NCBI RefSeq assembly: GCF_025200715.1
Contig: NZ_CP104144.1
Span: forward strand, 806,001-870,000
Direction: 5' to 3'
Length of the DNA: 64,000 bases
From: Rhizobium sullae
GTDB taxonomy: Bacteria; Pseudomonadota; Alphaproteobacteria; Rhizobiales; Rhizobiaceae
In this document: piece after piece, positions 52,019 through 60,905 of the stretch
Position numbering within the stretch: position 1 is the stretch's first letter
Layout: every line of letters begins with the position of its first letter
The notes under the pieces: generated by a model
Databases searched by the model: none
Seen by the model: only the letters and a program-made list of their open reading frames with translations
Told to the model about the DNA's origin: nothing
Translations under genes and position numbers: made by a program

Positions 52019-53108
52019 GCAGGACCTCCGAATGGAGCGATGAAGCAACCGCGCGACCCGACCGGCAGTCGAAGAGCGCTAGATTGGCAGGGTTGAATTC
52101 GAGACCGACCGTTTCGCCGATGCGGAAGTTGCGGTTTGCCGGAACGCGGGCCTTGATCAGTCCGCTGCGGGTTTCGATCGCCACGATCTGATTTGTTCCG
52201 AGATACTCGCTGCCATAGACGGCACCGCGCAGGGTCGAGGCGTCACTGAAGCGGATGTGCTCCGGCCGCACGCCAAGTGCCAGCTCGCCTACGGTCAGGT
52301 CCTGGTGAATCTCTGGAACGGCGACAACGACGCCATCGAGAGAGATGAATCGATCGCCCTTCTGAAGGCCGGAGATAAAGCGCATGAAATTCATCGGCGG
52401 CGACCCGATGAAATCCGCGACGTACATCGTCGCGGGCTTGTTGTAGATCTCCTGCGGCGTCCCGAACTGCTCAATAACGCCATGGTTCATGACGGCGATC
52501 TTGTCGGCCATGGCCATCGCCTCGTGCTGATCATGGGTGACGTAGACCGTCGTCGCGTGGATGCGATTGTGCAATTCGCGAAGCTCATGAACCATGACCT
52601 CGCGGAACTCGGCATCGAGCGTGCCGAGCGGTTCGTCCATCAGGAAGCATTTCGGGCGGCGCACGATGGCGCGACCGAGCGCTACACGCTGGCGGTCGCC
52701 ACCGGCAAGCCCGGAGACGGATCTGTTGAGAATATGATCGATCTGCAGCAGGCGCGCGGTTTCCTCCACTCGGGCCTGAATTTCCGCCCTCGACATTCCT
52801 TGCGACAACAGCGGAAAGCCAATGTTCTTGCGCACGTTCATGTGCGGATAGAGCGCGAAGAGTTGAAAGACGAAGGCGATATCGCGGGCGCTGGCACGAT
52901 TGAAAGTGACGTCCTCGCCGTCGAGATAGATCTTGCCGCTGGTCGGCAATTCCAGTCCCGCGATCATGCGAAGCGTGGTCGTCTTGCCGCAGCCGGACGG
53001 CCCAAGAAGCGCTAGGAACTCGCCGTCATGGACGATAAAGCTCGAATCCTCGACTGCGACGAAGCTGCCGAATTGCTTGCGGAGATGCTCAATTCTGATT
53101 TCCGCCAT
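52011..53108 (-). CDS. ABC transporter ATP-binding protein 1 of the polyol-type importer (GlpS-like)
   Basis: 365 aa, MalK/UgpC-type with C-terminal TOBE region. Walker A is GPSGCGKTTTLRMIAG and Walker B is CFLMDEPLGTLD. The signature, normally LSGGQ, reads LAGGD (in VSGLAGGDRQRVALGRAIV). The weakened signature suggests one of the two ATP sites of the heterodimer is less active or specialised (inference). Confidence 0.87.
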   Translation of the reverse strand: MAEIRIEHLRKQFGSFVAVEDSSFIVHDGEFLALLGPSGCGKTTTLRMIAGLELPTSGKIYLDGEDVTFNRASARDIAFVFQLFALYPHMNVRKNIGFPLLSQGMSRAEIQARVEETARLLQIDHILNRSVSGLAGGDRQRVALGRAIVRRPKCFLMDEPLGTLDAEFREVMVHELRELHNRIHATTVYVTHDQHEAMAMADKIAVMNHGVIEQFGTPQEIYNKPATMYVADFIGSPPMNFMRFISGLQKGDRFISLDGVVVAVPEIHQDLTVGELALGVRPEHIRFSDASTLRGAVYGSEYLGTNQIVAIETRSGLIKARVPANRNFRIGETVGLEFNPANLALFDCRSGRAVASSLHSEVLHG

Positions 53109-53111
53109 GGT

Positions 53112-53324
53112 TCACTCCGGGAATTTCGAGACAACGATGAACATCGCCGTTCCCGCAAGCAGCGTCACTAGCGAGTAGGTATAGAGCACCAACAGGAAGG
53201 GCTGGAACAGCATCAGGAAGCCCGCTGCGATCAGGACCGTGGCGATGTTTTCCATCGGCCCGCGCCGCAGGAAAAAAGGCCGTTTCGGACGGGCAGGGCG
53301 GGGCGTTTCGATCAGGTGCGTCAT
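53112..53324 (-). CDS. Small two-helix membrane protein of the importer operon (GlpU-like)
   Basis: 70 aa. A basic Pro-rich N-terminus (PRPARPKRPFFLRRG) precedes two hydrophobic segments (ATVLIAAGFLMLFQPFLLVL and YSLVTLLAGTAMFIVV). It overlaps the permease gene by 4 bp. A short membrane protein of this kind also sits in the R. leguminosarum glycerol importer locus (glpU). Its task is unknown; position suggests it is a subunit of the permease. Confidence 0.75.
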   Translation of the reverse strand: MTHLIETPRPARPKRPFFLRRGPMENIATVLIAAGFLMLFQPFLLVLYTYSLVTLLAGTAMFIVVSKFPE

Positions 53325-54274
53325 TTGCGGACCGCTCCGAAGGTGATGCCGCGCAGCAGCTGCTTGCGCAGGAGAATGGTGAAGACCAGGATGGGGATCA
53401 GGAAGATCGTAGTCCCCGCAGCGACGGCCGGCCAGTCCTGCCCCCCCTCGCCAATGATCGTAGGGATGAATGGCGGCGCGGTCTGCGCGCTGCCCGATGT
53501 CAGAAGTGCGGCGAAGGCATATTCGTTCCAGGCGAAGATCAGGCAGAAGATCGCGGTCGCAGCAATGCCGGTCGTTGCCTGCGGCAGGACGACCTTGCGG
53601 AAGGCCTGCAGCCGCGTGTAGCCGTCGATCATCGCAGCTTCCTCGTATTCACGAGGGATTTCGTCGATGAACCCCTTGAGCAGCCAAACAGCCAGCGAAA
53701 CATTGACCGCGGTATAGAGCAGGATCATGCCCAATGCCGTGTCGGACAAGCCAAGCTCCCGGTACATCAGGTAGATCGGGATCGCGACGGCGATCGGCGG
53801 CATCATGCGCGTCGACAGGATGAAGAACAAAAGATCGTCGGCGAGTGGCACCCTGAAGCGGGAGAAGCCGTACGCGGCCAAGGTGCCGAGAAAGACCGCA
53901 AGGAATGTGGAGCCGAAGGCAATCACCAGCGAATTGACGAAGCGCGGCAGGAAATTTGAGGGGCCGGCGATCACCATGTTGCGCTTGCGGGTCACCTCAT
54001 CACAGGTGCCGGTCGGTGCGGGCAGGGAGGCAATATATTCCGGCGTCTGCCGCGTCCTCGTAGTCAGAAGATTGCAATAACCTTCGAGCGACGGTGCAAA
54101 GACGATCTTCGGCGGATAGCTGATGGAGTCCGGCGGCGACTTGATGCTGGTTAGGAAAATCCAGACGAGAGGGACGAGCGTGATCAGCGCATAGAGGATC
54201 ACGATCGCGCCGGCGACCCGCTTACTGGCGAGGCTAGGCTCGACGACAGAGTGGGCAGCGTTTGCGGAGCTCAT
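53321..54274 (-). CDS. ABC transporter permease 2 (GlpQ-like, MalG type)
   Basis: 317 aa with about six helices. EAA-loop REYEEAAMIDGYTRLQAF and the C-terminal LLRGITFGAVRK are typical. A large periplasmic loop (about residues 55-100, with Cys-containing PTGCDE-like segment PAPTGTCDEVTRKR) separates helices 1 and 2. It overlaps permease 1 by 4 bp and the small membrane protein by 4 bp. Confidence 0.9.
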   Translation of the reverse strand: MSSANAAHSVVEPSLASKRVAGAIVILYALITLVPLVWIFLTSIKSPPDSISYPPKIVFAPSLEGYCNLLTTRTRQTPEYIASLPAPTGTCDEVTRKRNMVIAGPSNFLPRFVNSLVIAFGSTFLAVFLGTLAAYGFSRFRVPLADDLLFFILSTRMMPPIAVAIPIYLMYRELGLSDTALGMILLYTAVNVSLAVWLLKGFIDEIPREYEEAAMIDGYTRLQAFRKVVLPQATTGIAATAIFCLIFAWNEYAFAALLTSGSAQTAPPFIPTIIGEGGQDWPAVAAGTTIFLIPILVFTILLRKQLLRGITFGAVRK

Positions 54275-55236
54275 CGTTGCTTCACCTTATTGAGGGCTTT
54301 GACGTAGATGTTGGCGAGGCCGAAAACTGCGACGAAGAGAATAATCGCGAAGGCGGAAGCCCGGCCGGTTGCCCAGCTTTCGAAGGCTGCACGCTTCAGC
54401 GTGATCGAGGCGACCTCAGTGACCGAGCCAGGCCCGCCGCCGGTCAGCAGCGTCACCATGTCGAACATCTTGAAGTTCTCGATGCCGCGGAAGAGGACGG
54501 CGAGCATGATGAAGGGCAGGGCCATCGGCACGGTGATCGACCAGAACTGGCGCCAAGCCGATGCCCGGTCAACTTCGGCCGCTTCGTAGATGTAGTCGGG
54601 GATCGAGCGCAGGCCGGCGAGGCAGATCAGCATCACATATGGGGTCCACATCCAAGTATCGACGATGATGATCGCCCAGGGCGCCAGTGAGACGTCGCCG
54701 AGCATCCGGATATCCGATGTTGGAATGCCGCTAAGCCACGAAACCGCATAAGCGAAGAGACCGATCTGCGGTTCGTAGAGAAAACGCCAGAAATTGCCGA
54801 CGACGGCGGGAGACAGCATCATCGGGATCAGGATGATGGTCGTCCAGAAGGCGTGGCCGCGAAATTTGCGGTCGATCAGATAAGCGAGCGTGAAGCCGAT
54901 TACCGTCTGCAGGATGATCGTCCAGAAGACGAAATGCGCCGTGGTCTGCATCGCCTGCCAGATGTCCGGATCGGTGAGGACGCGCTCATAATTTCGCAAG
55001 CCCACGCCTTCAACAGCAGCATTCGGCCGGTTGGCACGATAATTCGTAAAGGAAAGATAGATTGCCCAGATGAGCGGGAAAATGTTGATGGCAAGCAACA
55101 GCGTGATGGCGGGAGCGATAAACACCCAAGCGATTGCGCTGTCCGACAGACCGCGGACGCGTCTGGCAACAGATACCGGCGTTGACCTTGCTGTTGCATC
55201 CGCTGCCTGCTCGACAATGGAATTGGAAATATTCAA
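54271..55236 (-). CDS. ABC transporter permease 1 (GlpP-like, MalF type)
   Basis: About 321 aa if translation begins at the TTG at 55236 (GGGTGA 5 nt upstream). The alternative ATG at 55305 lacks a ribosome-binding site and adds a stretch that is not membrane-like. Six helices; EAA-loop DYIYEAAEVDRASAWRQF (Glu-Ala-Ala motif) and VTLLTGGGPGSVTEVASITL. The intercistronic hairpin lies upstream. The start is the least certain among these permeases. Confidence 0.85.
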   Translation of the reverse strand: MNISNSIVEQAADATARSTPVSVARRVRGLSDSAIAWVFIAPAITLLLAINIFPLIWAIYLSFTNYRANRPNAAVEGVGLRNYERVLTDPDIWQAMQTTAHFVFWTIILQTVIGFTLAYLIDRKFRGHAFWTTIILIPMMLSPAVVGNFWRFLYEPQIGLFAYAVSWLSGIPTSDIRMLGDVSLAPWAIIIVDTWMWTPYVMLICLAGLRSIPDYIYEAAEVDRASAWRQFWSITVPMALPFIMLAVLFRGIENFKMFDMVTLLTGGGPGSVTEVASITLKRAAFESWATGRASAFAIILFVAVFGLANIYVKALNKVKQR

Positions 55237-55322
55237 GATGTCACCCGGTCTTTGTGTATGTGAGACATCCGGCGGCCAGGCTCCTTTGCCGATCCGAGCC
55301 GCCATTCTGACAAGGATGTCGC

Positions 55323-55338
55323 GTGTCCAGATGGACAC
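55323..55338 (-). other. Intercistronic hairpin after the binding-protein gene of the dha operon
   Basis: Perfect 7-bp inverted repeat GTGTCCA-GA-TGGACAC that begins in the stop codon region of the binding-protein gene and precedes the permeases. It is the fourth such hairpin in the window. Confidence 0.6.
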
Positions 55339-56663
55339 TAGATCTTGCCGTCGTCCTTGAAGACCTCGGTCCAATCCTCCACCAACCCGTCAAGCGCTTC
55401 CTGCGCGGTTCCGTTGCCGGCAACGACGTAGTTGTGAACGCGTTTCTGCATGTCCTGGAGAAGGGTGGCGTAGCTTGGTTCGGCCCAGAAGTCCTTGACG
55501 ATAGCCATGGAGTCCAGGAAGGCTTGGGCGTAGGGTTGGCTTGTGGCGAAGCCCGGCGCCTTGACGACCGAATTCAAGCAGGAGAAGCCGCCAAGTTCCC
55601 ACCACTTGGCCTGCACGTCAGGCTGGGCGAACCACTTGATGTATTGCAGGGCGGCGTCCTTCTTGTCGGAATAGGAAACGACAGAGATGCCCTGGCCGCC
55701 GAGCTGGGCAAAATGCGCCTTCTCGGCCGGATTGGGGAAGAAACCGATCTTGTCGCCGCCGACCTTCTCGTCCTTGTAGAGGCCGGGCCAGGTGAAGGCG
55801 AAGTTCATCTGCATCGCGACCTGACCGGATTTGAAGGCGTCAGCAGATTCGACCATATAGACGTTGGAGCTGCCGGGCGGCGTGCAGCAGTCATAAAGCG
55901 ACTTGTAGAACTCCAGGCCTTTGATCGCCTCGGCCGAGTTGACGATCCCCTCCATCTCGTAAGGCTTCTTCGGGTCCTCGTATTGGAAGCCCCAAGAGTA
56001 GAGGACGTTGGTCACGCCCATGGTAATGCCTTCCGAACCGCGCTCGGTGTAGATCGAAGCGCCGTAGACTGTCTTTCCGTCGATCTCGCGCTTCTGGAAG
56101 AATTCGGCGACCTGCTTCAACTGGTCATAAGTCTTCGGCGCGGCGAGATCCCAGCCATATTTCTCCTTGAATTCTGTCTTCAGCTCCGGCCTTTCGAACC
56201 AGTCCTTGCGATAGGTCCAACCGACCACGTCACCCATTGCCGGAAGCGCCCAGTAGTTCGGGGTGTTCTTCGGCCATTCGGAATAGCCGACGACCGTTGC
56301 CGGCACGAAGTCATCCATCTTGATGCCTTCCTTGTCGAAGAAGTCGTTCAGCTTAACATAATGGCCGTTTTCCGCCGAACCGCCGATCCACTGGCTGTCG
56401 CCGATGATCAGGTCGCAGAGCTTGCCATGAGAGTTGAGTTCGTTGAGAAAGCGGTCGGCATAGTTCGTCCACGGGACGAACTCGAACTTCATCGTCGTTC
56501 CGGTCTTTGCGGTGAAGTCCTTCGACAGTTCCACGAGCGCATTGGCCGGGTCCCACGCGGCCCAGCAGAGCGTCAGTTCATCGGCTTTCGCAAGATTGGG
56601 CAATGCCGACGACAGCATAAGTGCCGAGGCGAGCCCGAGAAGGGCTTTCGATTTCTTCTGCAT
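55338..56663 (-). CDS. ABC transporter solute-binding protein of the polyol/dihydroxyacetone operon (GlpV-like)
   Basis: 441 aa from the ATG at 56663 (GGGAGGAA upstream; the longer frame to 56714 has none). Signal peptide ending about residue 28 (LLGLASALMLSSALPNLAKA/D). The mature part is a family 1 solute-binding protein (LCWAAWDPANALVELSKDFT; PWTNYADRFLNELNSHGKL; WALPAMGDVVGWTYRKDWF). First gene of a 13-gene operon. Downstream kinases suggest the solute is a polyol or triose such as glycerol, dihydroxyacetone or erythritol-like compounds; glycerol is less expected because no glycerol kinase or glycerol-3-phosphate dehydrogenase is present. Confidence 0.88.
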   Translation of the reverse strand: MQKKSKALLGLASALMLSSALPNLAKADELTLCWAAWDPANALVELSKDFTAKTGTTMKFEFVPWTNYADRFLNELNSHGKLCDLIIGDSQWIGGSAENGHYVKLNDFFDKEGIKMDDFVPATVVGYSEWPKNTPNYWALPAMGDVVGWTYRKDWFERPELKTEFKEKYGWDLAAPKTYDQLKQVAEFFQKREIDGKTVYGASIYTERGSEGITMGVTNVLYSWGFQYEDPKKPYEMEGIVNSAEAIKGLEFYKSLYDCCTPPGSSNVYMVESADAFKSGQVAMQMNFAFTWPGLYKDEKVGGDKIGFFPNPAEKAHFAQLGGQGISVVSYSDKKDAALQYIKWFAQPDVQAKWWELGGFSCLNSVVKAPGFATSQPYAQAFLDSMAIVKDFWAEPSYATLLQDMQKRVHNYVVAGNGTAQEALDGLVEDWTEVFKDDGKI

Positions 56664-56766
56664 AAGTTCCTCCCAGAACCAAAGGCCGGCTCCCCACCGG
56701 CGTCGCAAGTTCACCCACTTCTAAAGAATGCTCACATGAACTCCTCAATCATCATGTTTAGCAATG

Positions 56767-56794
56767 TGTTTAGTAAAACGCATTTTGATAAACA
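56767..56794. promoter_or_regulatory. 28-bp dyad, candidate operator of the importer/dha operon
   Basis: TGTTTA (56767-56772) and TAAACA (56789-56794) flank an inner AAAA-N-GC-N-TTTT. Overall 22 of 28 positions are symmetric. A further TGTTTAG copy begins 12 bp to the left, at 56755. It lies about 105 bp upstream of the binding-protein start, in the only gap before the operon. Confidence 0.5.
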
Positions 56795-56897
56795 ATGCAA
56801 GCGGCGATGTTGCGGCGCCGCGCGTAATTTGCGGGTGACCGGATGAGGGGGAAGCACTGCAAGGCAATTCAGCGCCTCTTGGGGCGCGTCGGAATAA

Positions 56898-58010
56898 TCA
56901 CTCGAGCCTTCTGCGAAAGAGCCATGACGCAGCACTTAGGGTTCCGACCGCGATCACGCAGAGTGGCCACGTCTGGTGCCACACCTCCATGAGGGGAATG
57001 TCCTTGAGGAAGATGCCCTTCACGATCACCAGGAAGTAGCGCAGCGGGTTGATCAGCGTGACCGGCTGCAGCCAGTCGGGCATATTCTCGATCGGTGTCG
57101 CGAAGCCGGAAAGAAGCATGGCCGGCACCATGAACAGGAAGGCACCGAGGATCGCCTGCTGCTGCGTCATCGACAAGGCGGAGATGAAGAGCCCCAGACC
57201 GGCAACGGAGGCGAGATAGAAGAGCGAGCTGCCGTAAAGAAGCAGCAGCGAGCCGCGCAGCGGCACGCCGAAGATGAAGATCGCTGCCAGGATATAGACC
57301 GTCATGTGAAAAAGCCCGATCATCATCGGCGGGATGAGCTTGCCGATCAGGATCTCATGGGTGCGAAGCGGCGAGACCATCAACTGGTCGAAGGTTCCAA
57401 GCTCGCGTTCGCGGGCGATCGAAAGGGCGGTGACGATGAGCCCGATGAGCAGTGCGATGCTCGCGATCAGGTTCGGCACCATGAACCATTGGAAGATCAG
57501 GTTGGGATTGAACCAGTTGCGCGGCACTGTCGTGACGGAACGGGCACCTCCACGTATGCCTGCTGGGGTCTCGGCGGACAATGCTGCGACGATCTGCGTG
57601 ATGTATCCCGAGACGATCTGCGACGCATTGGAGCGCCGGCCGTCAAGGATGACCTGCAGATCGGCCGGTTCGCCGGCTTCGATCTTGCGCGAGAAATCAG
57701 CGCCGATTTCGATTGCGGCGGTTACTGTCTGGCGATCGATTGCGTCCCGCACGGTGGCTGGCGTGCCGGCGATGATAACCTGGCGGAATGTCGGCGAGCC
57801 GTCGATGCGCTGCACGAGTTCCTGTCCCCAGTAACCGCTGTCGCGGTTGAGCAGCATCACATCGACATTTCGAACCTCGAGCGTGGCCGCATAGGAAAAG
57901 ACCAGCAACTGCACGATCGGTGGGCCGATCAGTATGGTACGGCCCCTCGGATCGCGGAGCACGGCCAGCAATTCCTTGACAATGAGCGCTTTCAATCGGG
58001 TCCACCACAT
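56898..58010 (-). CDS. ybhR: ABC-2 type exporter permease YbhR
   Basis: 370 aa from the ATG at 58010, one base after the ybhS stop. An N-terminal helix, a large periplasmic domain (about residues 45-170) and five C-terminal helices with the RERELGTFDQLMVSPLRTHE ABC-2 motif. It pairs with YbhS. Last gene of cecR-ybhGFSR; the operon order is identical to that of E. coli. Confidence 0.88.
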   Translation of the reverse strand: MWWTRLKALIVKELLAVLRDPRGRTILIGPPIVQLLVFSYAATLEVRNVDVMLLNRDSGYWGQELVQRIDGSPTFRQVIIAGTPATVRDAIDRQTVTAAIEIGADFSRKIEAGEPADLQVILDGRRSNASQIVSGYITQIVAALSAETPAGIRGGARSVTTVPRNWFNPNLIFQWFMVPNLIASIALLIGLIVTALSIARERELGTFDQLMVSPLRTHEILIGKLIPPMMIGLFHMTVYILAAIFIFGVPLRGSLLLLYGSSLFYLASVAGLGLFISALSMTQQQAILGAFLFMVPAMLLSGFATPIENMPDWLQPVTLINPLRYFLVIVKGIFLKDIPLMEVWHQTWPLCVIAVGTLSAASWLFRRRLE

Positions 58011-58011
58011 C

Positions 58012-59166
58012 TTAGGCAATCCTCTTTCTGGTGCTGCGCGCGGCAAGCAGGAAAAGGACGGATCCGATCAGAAACATCACGAGGATCGCATGGAGGAACA
58101 TCGGCCAGATATCGCCGGCCAGGAAAACCGTCTGCAGGCTGGGAATCAGATAGCGCGCCGGCACGATGAAGGTAATCCACTGGATCACCGTCGGCATCGA
58201 ATTGATCTCGAAGAGAAAGCCCGACAGCAAGAAGGCGGGAAGGAAGGCCGTAATCAGCGCCAGCTGCGAGGCGAGGAACTGGTTCTTGGTGATAGCCGAG
58301 ATCAGCAGGCCCTGCCCGAGGGCCGGCATGAGGAAAACTGCGGACAGAGCATAGAGCGCGAGGACGGAGCCGCGAAAGGGAACGCCGAACAGAAAGATGG
58401 CGAGCAGCACGCAAAGCGTCATCGATGTGAGGCCGAGCACGAAATAGGGGAGGATTTTACCGGCAAGCAGCTCGGCGGCCGTCACAGGCGTTGCCATCAT
58501 AGCTTCCATCGTACCCCGCTCCCACTCGCGGGCAACGACAAGCGACGTCAATAGCGTTCCGACCAATGTCATGACAATTGCGATCGACCCCGGCACCAGA
58601 AACGACCGGCTGGTTAGTTCCGGATTGAACCAGAAGCGCTGCTCCACGGAAATCGGCGGCCCGCCTGCGGCCAGTTCGGACTGCTGCTGCAGCTGCCAGT
58701 TGGCGACGGCGCCCTGGACATAGTTCTGGACGAAATTGGCGGTGTTAGGATCGGAACCGTCGACGATCACCTGGACCTGCGGCCGGTTGCCCGCTGCATA
58801 GTTCCTCGAGAAATCCGCCGGGATGACGATGATGCCGCGAATGTGGGAAAGCACCAGGTCCTCTTCGAAAAGCCGCCTGTCGCGGCCTGTCGTCACCGAA
58901 AAATAGCGTGATGCCTGGAAGCTTGCGGCCAGATCATTCGTCAGCGGTGTTGTTTCCTCGATTGCCAAGCCGACTCGCGTCCGCGTCGTGTCCAGTGAGA
59001 CGCCGTAACCGAAGAGAAAGAGCAGGATGAGCGGCAGCACAAATGCAATCAGAATGCTGCTCGGATCACGGATGACCTGAAAGCTTTCCTTGCGAACCAA
59101 GGCTGCGAAACGGCGGGTTCGGCTGGAGCGGGACAGCGCGCCCGTTGCGGGGAGGAGAGCCGTCAT
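58012..59166 (-). CDS. ybhS: ABC-2 type exporter permease YbhS
   Basis: 384 aa, same layout as YbhR: N-terminal helix (SILIAFVLPLILLFLFGYG), periplasmic domain and C-terminal helices with AREWERGTMEAMMATPVTAA. Overlaps ybhF by 4 bp. In E. coli the YbhFSR exporter has been linked to drug and cation efflux. Confidence 0.88.
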   Translation of the reverse strand: MTALLPATGALSRSSRTRRFAALVRKESFQVIRDPSSILIAFVLPLILLFLFGYGVSLDTTRTRVGLAIEETTPLTNDLAASFQASRYFSVTTGRDRRLFEEDLVLSHIRGIIVIPADFSRNYAAGNRPQVQVIVDGSDPNTANFVQNYVQGAVANWQLQQQSELAAGGPPISVEQRFWFNPELTSRSFLVPGSIAIVMTLVGTLLTSLVVAREWERGTMEAMMATPVTAAELLAGKILPYFVLGLTSMTLCVLLAIFLFGVPFRGSVLALYALSAVFLMPALGQGLLISAITKNQFLASQLALITAFLPAFLLSGFLFEINSMPTVIQWITFIVPARYLIPSLQTVFLAGDIWPMFLHAILVMFLIGSVLFLLAARSTRKRIA

Positions 59167-60905
59167 GCCGCAATCCTCTCCTGCGAGGTTTGCACCAGCG
59201 CGATAAATGCGTCCTCCATGGTCGGATCGGGATTGTCGGCATTTGCAAAACGCGCCTTCAGCTCATCCGGAGAACCGAGTGCGATCGAACGGCCGCGATA
59301 GATCAGCGAAATACGATCGCAATATTCGGCCTCGTCCATGAAGTGCGTGGTGACGAGGACGGTGACGCCCTTTTCGACGAGCCCGTTGATATGTGTCCAG
59401 AATTCGCGGCGCGTAATCGGATCGACGCCCGAAGTGGGTTCGTCTAGAAAGAGCGCTTCAGGCTCGTGCATGACGGCGCAGGCAAGCGCCAGCCGCTGTT
59501 TGAGCCCGAGCGGCAGATCCTTTGCGGACATCGCAAGACGCGACCCAAGATCGAAAATCGACGTCATCAACTGCGTCCGCTCGCGCTTGCGCACGCCTCT
59601 CAGGCCATAAACGCCGGCAAAGAAATCGAGATTCTGCGCCACGCTGAGGTCGCCGTAGAGCGAGAACTTCTGCGCCATGTAGCCGAGACGGTTGCGTGCC
59701 TCGGCCGCATCGCGCCGCAGATCGAAGCCGGCCACCCGGCCTTCGCCGCTTGTCGGTTTCAAAAGTCCGCAGAGCATCTTGAATGTCGTTGATTTGCCCG
59801 CGCCGTTCGGCCCAAGCAGTCCGAATATCTGCCCGCGCGGGATGTCGAAGGTGATGTCGTCGGCCGCCGTGAAGTCGCCGAAGCGCTTGGTAAGACCCTT
59901 CGCCTCGATAACCGGCCTGTCGTCATTGCGCGCCAGCGGCTCCTGCGCTTCGGCAAGCCTCGACCGGCCACCCGGCCCTCCGCCCAGCATGTCGACAAAA
60001 GCGTCTTCGAAACGCGGCTCGGCGGGGGTTATTTTTGCTGTGCCAGCTGCCGTAAAGCGACCGTCGTGGCCTGTTGCGGTAACCAGCCTGATTGCCTCAC
60101 CCTGGATAACACCGTCGACAACGCCGTCTTCGTCTAGGAGCTTTGCAAGCAATTGACGGCGCCGTCCCGAAACACCGGTCAACCGAAAGACGCGGTCTTT
60201 GACGCGGCCGGTCAGATCCTTCGGTTCGCCGGAAAAAAGCAGCTTACCCTCGTTCATCAGCAAAACGCGGTCGCAGGCCTCCGCCTCGTCGAGATAGGCC
60301 GTCGACCAGACGACGCCGATGCCTTCCGCCGTCAAATTCTCGACCATCTTCCAGAGATCGCGCCGGGAAATCGGATCGACGCCCACCCCGGGTTCGTCGA
60401 GGAGCAGGAGGCGAGGCTTCTTTAAAAGCGCGCAGGCAAGGCCGAGCTTCTGCTTCATGCCACCCGAAAGCTTTCCGGCAAGACGTCCGGTAAAGCGCTT
60501 CAGGTCCGTAAAGGTCAGAAGTTCATCGTAGGTCGCCGCCCGTTCACTCTTCGGCAGTCCGCGCAGATCGGCGTAGAGATCGAGGTTTTCCTGGACCGAC
60601 AAATCTTCATAAAGCCCGAAGCGCTGGGGCATGTAGCCAATGGCGGCCTGAATGTCGGCTGCTCGATCGCGCGTTTCGAAACCCAGCACCTCGACAGTGC
60701 CGTTTTCCGGAAGCATGAGACCGGTCATCAGGCGGATAAGCGTGGTCTTGCCCGCACCATCGGGCCCGACGAGACCCGTGATCTTGCCGCCGTCGATCGA
60801 CGCTGAAATCGCATCGAGTGCCGGTTTCGCCTCGCCGAAACGTTTCGTCACGTCCTTCAGGCGAACGAGTTCGGCGGTATCGCGCGGTTTTTCCGGAGCA
60901 CTCAT
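59163..60905 (-). CDS. ybhF: Double ATP-binding protein YbhF
   Basis: 580 aa, like the E. coli protein. First domain: [45 protein letters not shown]. Second domain from about residue 330: [32 protein letters not shown] (signature lacks SGG), [12 protein letters not shown]. One domain therefore has a degenerate signature, as is common in fused exporters. 4-bp overlaps on both sides. Confidence 0.9.
   Translation of the reverse strand: MSAPEKPRDTAELVRLKDVTKRFGEAKPALDAISASIDGGKITGLVGPDGAGKTTLIRLMTGLMLPENGTVEVLGFETRDRAADIQAAIGYMPQRFGLYEDLSVQENLDLYADLRGLPKSERAATYDELLTFTDLKRFTGRLAGKLSGGMKQKLGLACALLKKPRLLLLDEPGVGVDPISRRDLWKMVENLTAEGIGVVWSTAYLDEAEACDRVLLMNEGKLLFSGEPKDLTGRVKDRVFRLTGVSGRRRQLLAKLLDEDGVVDGVIQGEAIRLVTATGHDGRFTAAGTAKITPAEPRFEDAFVDMLGGGPGGRSRLAEAQEPLARNDDRPVIEAKGLTKRFGDFTAADDITFDIPRGQIFGLLGPNGAGKSTTFKMLCGLLKPTSGEGRVAGFDLRRDAAEARNRLGYMAQKFSLYGDLSVAQNLDFFAGVYGLRGVRKRERTQLMTSIFDLGSRLAMSAKDLPLGLKQRLALACAVMHEPEALFLDEPTSGVDPITRREFWTHINGLVEKGVTVLVTTHFMDEAEYCDRISLIYRGRSIALGSPDELKARFANADNPDPTMEDAFIALVQTSQERIAA

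Noticed and set aside
56732..56737. AUG-UGA start-stop element preceded by GAGGAG upstream of the binding-protein gene
   Set aside because: Could be a minimal upstream ORF, but such a short match is expected by chance and no conservation can be checked here.
55323..56846. Plus-strand frame of 507 codons opposite the dha-operon binding-protein gene
   Set aside because: Shadow frame; the minus strand has a strong ribosome-binding site, signal peptide and family motifs.
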